This document shows, piece after piece, positions 55,480 through 64,000 of a stretch of DNA of 64,000 bases (position 1 is the stretch's first letter; the number at the start of each line of letters is the position of its first letter). The translations under genes and the position numbers were made by a program. The notes beneath the pieces were generated by a model. That model was not told where the DNA came from. It saw nothing but the letters and a program-made list of their open reading frames with translations, and ran no database searches. The stretch is from Agapanthus africanus. Taxonomy: Eukaryota > Streptophyta > Magnoliopsida > Asparagales > Amaryllidaceae. The stretch is taken from contig JASDDO010000028.1 in NCBI GenBank assembly GCA_030015575.1, positions 27,507,154 to 27,571,153 of the forward strand, read 5' to 3'.

Positions 55480-56938
55480 TAATTGGTTCGAAAGAGTGTG
55501 TTTGTAGTTAACCGCAATCAGAACGGTGTCGCGTGTAGCTAGACCGAGGTGAGTACAGGTCTTCCTTAGGGAAACGTTGGATATTTTACTCTTACTTTAG
55601 ATGTGTTGAAGAAGAGAGGAGGGATAAAGAATATTGTAGAATGGTTTCTAAATCTACGTTAAGCACTAATGCAAAATATAGATCTAGATTATTTATGGAT
55701 GTAGTTAATATAAGAAGGGGCTTGTAGGGTTCATTAGGATTTAGTAGTTATGGATGATTAATTAAAAATTACTCTTTTTATCCTTTAATAGATTTAAAAC
55801 TAGAACGACGGTGATACGTGTAGATTAGGGTTTCTGGAGGGATAAGGAATCCCACTCTTAACCCTTATCTTGACACGGAACTCCGTTCATATCTAGCCTT
55901 TACCAAAACAATCATTAATCTAATCTCTAATCGCGGTCGGGACTAACAATGAATTGTTAGCGCGCCCGATTAGGATGTTAATGATTCTTTTGATAAAGTT
56001 TATAAACTTTATAGGACTTAAAAAGAATTTAGGTATTTTCATCATCCATTAACCTATCCTAATCCTACGAACCCTAACAAGCGGAGAATTACTCGTGCAT
56101 GTTGGGAGAAAAAGAGATGGAGAGAAAATGCATAATTAAACTACAAAGAAATAGAATAGGAAAAAAGAACTACCTTTATTAATCAACAATATTCATTACA
56201 CTTTGATCCCTTAGAAAATGATTACAAATACTAGTTTGCTTCTCGATCTCTTCCAAGGAGGTAGACGAACAGTTGATGATCAGTCTGGATGCGTGAGCCG
56301 TCTTGGACTTCGTGATCTCGTCGGCTTGATGATTTTTCCAGAGGCTCTCGGTCTTTATTTATAGTCCCAAAGCTAAATCCCTAGAGCCTAAATTGAGGAA
56401 TAGTAGTTAGGATCCACACAGAGAAATTCCAGCTTCTGATTCACCTGTCATGCGGCGGATCTGCGGCCCAAGGGGGGTATGGCCGCAGATCCACGGCCAT
56501 TTCATCTTATCCCTTGATCAAATTTCTGGGGATGGATCCTTGTGACATGTGGCGATCTCTGGAACTTTTGGATCTTTGAAATCTTCTCGTAGTTGCTGCC
56601 AGACTTGATCTCCAAGTTTTTGATTTCTTAATTAGGTAGGTTTTCTTTAACAACTTGATTTCCTTGATTTTAATCTTGGAAAATCCTGCACAACTTGGAA
56701 AAATTCTACACAACAACTCAAATAATATTTAGTAGACTTTGTTCTACTAGGATTTGGTCAATGATATTATTTGCATACATTTTCCTACCAAAAGCTAATT
56801 ATAATATATCAACACATGGAAAATAGTATTTTTACATATAAACCCTCATATGTATGATATATTATAATAAAGACCTTTTTAAATATGGAAATGATAGGAA
56901 AAATGTAATAACAAATGTGCAGTTTTATCAACTGAACA
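55480..56938 (-). mobile_element. Antisense solo Athila LTR, 1459 bp
   Basis: On the minus strand it runs from TGTTCAGTTGATAAAACTG (56938) to ...CGAACCAATTA (55480). It is flanked by the perfect 5-bp target duplication GTGAG (55475-55479 and 56939-56943). Removing it rejoins the protease as in the uninterrupted copies at 38440 and 47510. It belongs to a subtype different from the neighbouring LTRs. Confidence 0.92.
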
Positions 56939-57551
56939 GTGAGCTAGAGGATGTATTAATCAAAGTCAGGGAATTCATATTCCCTGTGGATTTTATTGTT
57001 TTAGATACACAACCCGTGGTGAACCCACGCAACCAAATCCCGTTGATACTCAGTCGTCCTTTCCTAGCAACTTCCAACGCTGTCATTAATTGCCGTAACG
57101 GTTCAATAAAATTATTATTCAGGAAGATGACAATTGAGCTTAATATTTACAAGCTAGGAAGTCAACTATTTGAACCTTCTGCTGATTTAATCGATGTCTG
57201 TTCCATCAACGAGATAGCTTCCGACAACTGCGATGCTGAAGTACTTTGCTATGATGATCTCGACAACACTAGTGCGATATTGTTTGATCTGGAAAATTAT
57301 TATAGTGAAGACATCTTCGATGAGTCCATCTCCAAGTTTGAATCTTTTGACTTTTCGTAAAATTCGGTAGTGCTTTCCGAGTCAATATCCTATGCGGGTT
57401 ATGAACCTCTTAGGGAGTCCGAGTATCATTCCCTTACCCCACCTTCTATCGTCTCTCCGCCGACCCTAGATCTCAAACCGCTACCTTTTCATCTTAAATA
57501 TGCCTATTTAGGTGAGAATGAGTCTTTTCCCGTGATCATATCCGCTTCCTA
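56939..57551 (+). pseudogene. Athila protease C-terminal half and spacer (inserted element)
   Basis: Continues the protease after the solo LTR: EDVLIKVREFIFPVDFIVLD, PLILSRPFLATSNAVINC, then an acidic spacer and YEPLRESEYHSL. Stops lie at 57358 and 57550. Without the LTR, gag-pol would have been almost open here. Confidence 0.85.
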
Positions 57552-57557
57552 GCTTTA

Positions 57558-58424
57558 GTGCAAGAGAATGCACTTTTGGCGGTATTGAGATCAAATCGGC
57601 AAGCATTTGGTTGGATAATGACTGACATCAAAAGGATTAGTCCCTTAATTGTTGAACATTATATACATCTGATAGATGAAGCCAAACTAACCCGAGACCC
57701 ACAAAGACAGTTAAATCCTATTATGAAGGAGGCGGTAAAGAAAGAAATCGTCAAGTACCTAGATAGTGGTATAATTTACCCAATATCTGATAACCAATGG
57801 GTAAATCCTATTCATGTGGTCCCTAAAAAGTCTGGCATCACGGTCATAACTAATTAGGCTAATGAGTTGATCCAAACACGCACCCAAACTGGATGGCGTG
57901 TATGTATTGATTACAGAAAACTCAATGCCGCAACGAGGAAAGATCACTTCTCTCTACCTTTCATTGACCGGATATTAGAACGATTAGATGGATATGAATA
58001 CTATTGTTTCTTGGACGGATACACTGGCTATAACCAGGTCCCTATCACCGAAAAGGATCAAGATAAAAAAACAATTACTTGTCCTTTGGGTACTTTTGCT
58101 TATAGACGCATGCCCTTTGGGTTATGCAACGCTCCCGCTACATTTCAGCGGTGTATGATGGGGATATTCTCAGACATGATCGAGAATTTTCTGGAGATAT
58201 TTATGGACGATTTCTCCATATTTGAGGACTCATTTGATGAATGCCTACGTCATCTTGACGCGGTTCTTACCCGCTGTAAGGATAAGAACTTAATTTTGAA
58301 TTGGGAAAAATGCCATTTCATGTTCCAAGAAGGTATTGTCCTTGGACATATCATTTCACGAAAAGGCATTGAGGTTGACAGAGCTATAGTTGATGTCATC
58401 CATAACCTTCCTCCTCCCAAATGA
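57558..58424 (+). pseudogene. Athila reverse transcriptase (inserted element)
   Basis: Motifs follow in order: SGIIYPISDNQWVNPIHVVPKK, stop at 57855, then GWRVCIDYRKLNAATRKDHF, LDGYTGYNQVPI, RRMPFGLCNAPATFQRCM and the intact catalytic box FMDDFSIF at about 58200. The sequence ends ...HNLPPPK and a stop at 58422. The wording of these motifs is characteristic of the Athila lineage. Only a few stops separate it from an open frame. Confidence 0.92.
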
Positions 58425-59080
58425 GTCAAAGATATATGATGTTTCTTTGGTCATGCAGGATTTTGTAGGAGATTCATTAAGGACTTTAGCAAAATTGCTA
58501 GACCCTTAACTCTTCTCTTGACCAAGGATAAAACATTTCACTTCGATTCGGATTGTGAGGCTGCTTTTGAATCGCTTAAAAGATCTCTCACTACAGCTCC
58601 CGTTCTATCATCTCTGAATTGAAACCACTCGTTCGAGCTTATGTGTGATACATCAGATTTTGCTATTGGTGCAGTCTTAGGACAACACATTGATAAGATG
58701 CCACATGTAATTTACTATGTAAGTAGGACCTTGAACGACACACAAATTAATTACACAACTACCAAGAAAGAACTATTGGCAGTTGTATTTTCATTAGAAA
58801 AATTCAGGCCCTACTTGATTGGCTCGCCAATAGTGGTTTACACCGATCACTCCGCCCTACGACACCTTTTATCGAAGAAGGATGTTAAGGCCTGGTTAAT
58901 ACATTGGATCCTGTTGTTATAAGAATTTGATTTTGTCATATGAGACAAGAGTGGATGTGAAAACGTTATAACCGACCATCTTTCTCGTATCAATTCTTCA
59001 CCAACGTTGACCGTGCCAATAAACGACTCCTTCCTTGATGAACAGCTCTTGACCATATCCTGTGAACCTTGATTCATGGA
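58425..59080 (+). pseudogene. Athila RNase H (inserted element)
   Basis: Connection region GHAGFCRRFIKDFSKIARPLT, then RNase H with [34 protein letters not shown] and [13 protein letters not shown]. It continues as VITDHLSRIN. Stops at 58432, 58619 and 58919 break it. Confidence 0.88.
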
Positions 59081-59159
59081 TATTGTGAATTATCTAGCGA
59101 CGTGATTTATTCCTAGAGATTGGTCGAAACAAGATAATCTTCGATTTCTATCCCAACTA

Positions 59160-60338
59160 AAACACTTTTACTGGGATGAACCTTATTTGTTTAAGTATTG
59201 TTCCGATCAAATCATTCGCAGATGTGTCCCTAACGATGATTTCAAGAGTGTATTGTCTTTTTGTCATGATCAGGCATGTGGCGGTCATTTTGGTCCATAT
59301 AAAACGGCGGAGAAAGTTTTGCAATGTGGTTTTTATTGGCCAACATTATTTAAAGATGCTTATGATCATTGCAAAACTTATCATCGGTGTTAACACATGG
59401 GTCAGATTTCACGAAGAAATGAGATATCGCTCCAACCTATCTTGGTTGTGGAGATATTCGATGTTTGGGGTATTGATTTTATGGGCCCTTTTCCCAACTC
59501 TTTTGGGAATTTATATATCTTGTTAGCAGTTGATTATATCTCTAAATGGGTGGAAGCAATAGCGTGTCGCACTAATAACAACAAAGTTGTTATTAAGTTT
59601 CTTAAAGAAAATATCTTTTCGTGATTCGGGCACCCTCGCGCTATAATTAGCGACAACGGGACACATTTCTGTAATCGGTCTTTCGAGACTTTGATGCGGA
59701 AATATTCAATAAACTACAAACTTTCTACACCCTATCATCCCCAAACAAGCGGGCAAGCTGAGATTTCCAATAGGCAGATCAAACAAATTTTGGAGAAGAC
59801 GGTTTCTAAAAACCGTAAAGATTGGTCAACCAAATTGACGGATGTTCTTTGGGCATTTCGTACCGCTTATAAGACCGATCTTGGTATGTCTCCATACCGT
59901 CTACTGTTTGGAAAGGCTTTCCACCTTCCTGTTGAGATCGAACATAAAGCAATGTGGGCTATTAAAGAGCTTAAATTCGATTTTGATCAAGTCTGCAGCT
60001 ATCGGAAGCTTCAATTAAATGAGCTAAGCGAACTCCGCGATGAAGCTTACGATAATGCGGTTATAGTAAAGAACCGGAGTAAAGTGTTCCACGATAAAAA
60101 CCTTTTTAGAAAAAGCTTCACACCGGGACAACAAGTCCTTCTTTACGATTTTCGTCTCCATCTTCATCCGGGTAAGCTAAAATCTCGTTAGAAAGGACCT
60201 TTTGTGGTGCGGTATGTATATCCTCACGGGGCGGTAGAAGTTGAAAATATTAAAAATGGTTCAATTTTCAAAATAAATGTATATAGATTGAAACCATATT
60301 TTTCTGCTGACCCAGCGGAGGAGCTCCTGTTTTTATAG
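59160..60338 (+). pseudogene. Athila integrase (inserted element)
   Basis: Zinc finger RRCVPN..FCHDQACGGHFG..CKTYHRC, then the DDE core with [20 protein letters not shown] and [17 protein letters not shown], followed by [16 protein letters not shown] and [19 protein letters not shown]. Stops at 59391, 59622 and 60189 interrupt it. The last piece GPFVVRYVYPHGAVEVEN and LKPYF ends at 60338. No chromodomain is present, as expected for Athila. Confidence 0.9.
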
Positions 60339-61700
60339 GAGCCGCTTTATCATAACTAAATTTCCTCCGTCTCACCTCCATGTTTCGGTAATATTTTTTC
60401 ATTTTAAGAATGGAGGTGAGTGAAAAAGGATTTAACTGAATATCCGTGCATACCAAAGTACAAGTTTGGGGGTAGTTTTCATTTGACTATTATTTTAGCC
60501 CTCTTAATTTCTCTCCCCAAGTCCATAGGTCTATGCATTCAAAGATGACATCAGTGAGGACACTGCTGAAAACAGGTTTGGGGGGAGGTTTGTATTCACT
60601 AAATTATCTTTTGGCACTTGGCACTATATAAATTATTATTTTTTAATAAAAGAGTAGAAAGTGAAAAATTACATATGAAAGATAGGAAAAGTCTAAGAAA
60701 AGCAAGAAAGTTAGATGTTTTCTTAAACTAGTAATAAGTAGTTATGAGCCGTTGTCTTAAGGGTTAGTAAGATGAAGGAAATTGCTAATCTAAGAATAAA
60801 AATAAGTCTGAAAAATAGTCCCTATTTTTTAGGCCAAACTTTTGAACATTGAAACCCTACTATACGCACTGTCACACATATCGAAACTTGGGATAGTAGA
60901 GAATACCTTGAAATGCTCTTGTCTAAAAGTCTACGTAAAATAAAAAAAATGGTGAAAAAAAATGAACACTGGTTTTGTAATTACCAAGGCAGCATAAAAA
61001 AATATAGCGATGGTGCTTTATCACCTAGTGCCTTAGACTAACTGGTTTATGTGCCACTGCTAAGACTTAGGTGTTGCAAGACGAGAAATTACGCCTTAAT
61101 AACGCGAGCAAATTTTGTAATCGGTCGATTGGTACATCAAGAAGTATTGACGGACGCATGAAAAATGTGTGACCAATTCCATCTAAAATATCCACCAACT
61201 AAAAAGTACTAAGAAAGACGGATAAGAGTATGATAGCTTGAATTGAATTCTCTAAGTGTAAGGATTTCGTTTACACACACGTAGGGGTATATGATCGATG
61301 TTTGGAAGATAGATAGGAGGAAAACTAAAGGGGATATTTTATTGAGGGATGATATGATTTCTAACATCTTTTCACGACCATTAAGATAAGGCTCATTGCA
61401 ACCGAAAAGCTGGTGTAGTTGAAAACTCTTATCTTCAAGTTCTTTTATAGTTCTTATCTTTGTATGTAACTTTCATCTAATTTCTTTTATTATAGGATTT
61501 TGTGGGTTTAATCCGCTGAAAACCCTCAGGAGACAACACTCCTCATACTAGGGACACCTAGAGATTTAACGGATTGTTGCACGTGCTCAGTGCAATCGTG
61601 TTGCCTACGAAAGTGTGCTACATAAGTTTTTCATTTTTTTTCCTCCTTCTCTTGAATAACTAGTTTGCTCGGGACGATCAAAATTAAGTTTGGGGGTATT
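60339..61700 (+). mobile_element. Athila 3' noncoding region and polypurine tract (inserted element)
   Basis: No env-like frame is seen. It contains acaagtttgggggtag (60459-60474), the conserved hairpin GACATCAGTGAGGACACTGC (60547-60566) with a second G-run after it, and the final polypurine tract aagtttgggggta (61686-61698) next to the LTR. Confidence 0.8.
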
Positions 61701-63228
61701 TGTTCAGTCGAAAATACTACATATTTGATATAACATTTCCCTTAATTTTCTTAGATATTTAAAGGTGTTTATTATAAATATGAAACATATGAGGATTTAT
61801 CCACAAAATATCTATTTTCATATGTTTATATATTATAATTAATATTATGAAGGAAAATGTATGCATACAATATTTATATAATATTTTGATAATTTAAATA
61901 TGCATATCATATGAAATATCCTTAACCAATATTCTTAAAATATAATATCATATCAAATGGTTAGGATAATATCTCAAAAATACCAAATATTACTAATATT
62001 ATTCATTGAGATATTGTGCAAGGTTTAGTTCAGGTCAGGAGATCGAGATGTTGAGATATCGGGAATCAGAAATCTGCCGATGAAATTAGATAAAATCAAA
62101 GAATCAATACTGGCAGAGACTTATGAAATATTTTCAAGTTCCAGACATCAGCTAAATCTCCAGGCGTCATAAGAATAAAGACCCATAAATTTGCAGCCAA
62201 GATCCCACCAAACAGCTGCGGATCCGCGGCCGATTCACCAAGTCAGTAGTTGGGATTTTCAGGTTGGATTTGCTACAACTGACCCTAATTCTGGGGATCT
62301 TTAGTTTCTGGCTTTAGAGCTATATAAAGGACCGAGGGCTAAACCTAGAAATCGTCAAACCGAAAAGATCACGAAGTTCAAGTTGATTCACACATCCAGG
62401 TTGATCAATCGGCTGTTTATTTACCTCTTTCAAGATAGACCGAGAAGCAAACTAGGGTTTTGTATTCCACTTTCTAAAGGAACAAAAAGTGTAATTGATC
62501 AAGTTGATTAATAAAGGTAGTTGTTTTATTCTTATTGCATTTATTTTTTTATTTACATCATGATCTCTATCCGTTCTTCTATCTCCATCATGCGCAAGTA
62601 ATTCACCGCTTGATAGGATTCGTAGGATTAGGATAGATCAATGGAAGATGAAGAATTTCTTAACTCGTTTTAAGTATTATGAAGTTTATAAACTTTAGCA
62701 AAATAAATGTTAACATTCTTATTGGGCACGCTATCAATTTATTGATAGTCTTGACCTCGATTTGAGATTAGATTAACAATTGTTTTGTTAAAGGCTAGAC
62801 ATGAATAGAGATCAATGAAAGAACAAGGGTCAATAGTGTGGAAACACCAGTTTCTTCCAAGAACCCTAATTCTCATTCATCACTATCAATCTAGTTTTAA
62901 ATGTATCGATAGATAAAAGGAGTCATCTTTATTAGTCATCCATTACTACTAAATCCGAACGAACCCTACAAGCCCTCTTCTGATATAAAATCTACATCCG
63001 TCTTTAAACTAGATCTATTTTCTATATCCATATTTTGACGTAGATCTAGAAACTATTCTCCACTATTCTTTATTCTTCTATTTTTCATCTTTTCAACACT
63101 TCTAAAGTAAGATTGAAAGATTCAACGTTTCCTTGAGGAAGACCCATACTCATCTCGGTCTCGCTACACGCGACACCGTTATTGATTGCAGTTATTGTAA
63201 AAACACTTCTTTAAAATCTGACCAATCA
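61701..63228 (+). mobile_element. 3' LTR of the inserted Athila element, 1528 bp
   Basis: TGTTCAGTCGAAAATACTACA ... CTGACCAATCA. It matches the truncated 5' LTR at 50210-51610. A TATA-like gagctatataaagg block is near 62316-62330. It is followed by GAAACC, the probable target duplication. Confidence 0.88.
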
Positions 63229-64000
63229 GAAACCTAACTAACCCAAACCTCTGCCCAACCACGGCCAAAATGCCATATATGCGGCGGATCTGCGGCCAAT
63301 TCATGGCCGTAGGATCTGTGATTTTGGAAATTGGATTTTGATGGCATATCTAAACCTATGAGATCCAAGGTTTCTGATTTGAGAGCTATATAAAGGACCG
63401 AGGTCTAAACTTAGAGAACTATCACCTTTAGTACGAAGCAAATCACCATCAAAGAACAAGAGATCCACGACAGGTCCGTGATTCGACATGATAGAACGAC
63501 GTGAATATCGACGGAACATCTACTTCCTACGAGGCAGAGATCGAGAGCAACTTATTTCTCTTGTAATTTAAATTCAAAGGATTTGTACTTGTAACGTTGA
63601 TTAATAAAGTTAGATCATTAGCTTAATTATTTTGTATTTAATTTCTGCATTATGATTTCCTTCTCTATCCCTTCTTCTTCTTCTCCAAACATGCGTGAGT
63701 AATTCTAAACTTGATAGGGTTCGTAGGATTAGGGTAAATCAATGGATGATAAAATCTCTTAACTTCTTTTACATCTTATAAAGTTTATAAATTTTATCAA
63801 AAGAATCGTTAGCATCCTAATCGGGCGCGCTACCAATTTATTGATAGTCTCGACCGCGATTTGAGATCAGATTAACAATTGTTTTGGTAGAGGCTAGACA
63901 TGAATAGAGATAAATGGAAAGATAAGGGTTAAGAGTGGGAACCCTATTCTCTCCAAAAACCCTAATCTTCATTCATCACTATCGATCTAGTTTTAAATCT
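63229..64000 (+). mobile_element. Athila 3' LTR of the host element, right part (continues past window)
   Basis: Picks up the host LTR where 50209 stops and aligns with 16686-17440 of the 5' LTR (gcggcgga/gtctgcggcc, gagagctatataaaggacc, ctcttgtaat). The LTR end lies outside the window. Confidence 0.85.

Noticed and set aside
1..64000. tRNA or rRNA genes
   Set aside because: I saw none; the tRNA-like strings are primer-binding sites next to LTR ends.

Overview
Plant nuclear DNA, probably from a eudicot (inference). It carries an intron-less ATL-type RING-H2 gene, a MuDR-like transposon with a plant-type transposase, hAT and MULE-like non-autonomous elements, and Ty3/gypsy LTR retrotransposons of the Athila and Tekay/Del lineages. 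I cannot name the species. Only one gene looks like an intact host gene: the ATL E3 ubiquitin-ligase gene at 9398-10237.

Layout. 1-4716: two Tekay-type LTR pieces in opposite orientation. 4725-9016: AT-rich intergenic DNA with a MULE-like remnant, a hAT element with a perfect 8-bp target duplication (6031-6702) and a long-TIR element (7934-8673). 9017-10910: the ATL gene with a tandemly duplicated tail. 12278-15400: a decayed MULE transposase whose intron-like gaps are filled with one short tandem repeat. 16196-64000: one large nest of LTR retrotransposons.

Reading of the nest. The host is a non-autonomous Athila element on the + strand. Its 5' LTR starts at 16196; its 3' LTR is split between 49721-50209 and 63229 to the window end. 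A non-autonomous gag-only element on the - strand (here NA1) sits in its 5' LTR with target duplication ACAAC at 17652-17656 and 35217-35221. NA1 has 3509-bp LTRs (17657-21165 and 31708-35216). A 5.35-kb block (NA1 LTR plus Athila PBS, leader and gag start) is present twice, 14.05 kb apart, with an illegitimate junction at 23002. A Tekay segment (40222-46489) lies between direct repeats of Athila gag-to-3' DNA. A second Athila element with RT, RNase H and integrase (50210-63228) is inserted in the host's 3' LTR. It carries a truncated Tekay element in its own 5' LTR and an antisense solo Athila LTR in its protease.

The most unusual content is in NA1. Its body holds three modules of six hairpins each, with a nearly constant five-base loop and stems that change from hairpin to hairpin but mostly stay self-complementary. 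Its LTR is largely a string of short palindromes: TTAAA-centred ones with covarying arms, and 15 paired G-box sites (TCACGTG, 4 bases, CACGTGA). I do not know a described plant retrotransposon with this architecture.

All retrotransposon reading frames here contain stops or frameshifts and are annotated as pseudogenes. Boundaries were read by eye from target duplications, TG..CA ends, PBS and PPT motifs and comparison between copies. The mosaic junctions could in part be assembly errors, and long reads would settle that.
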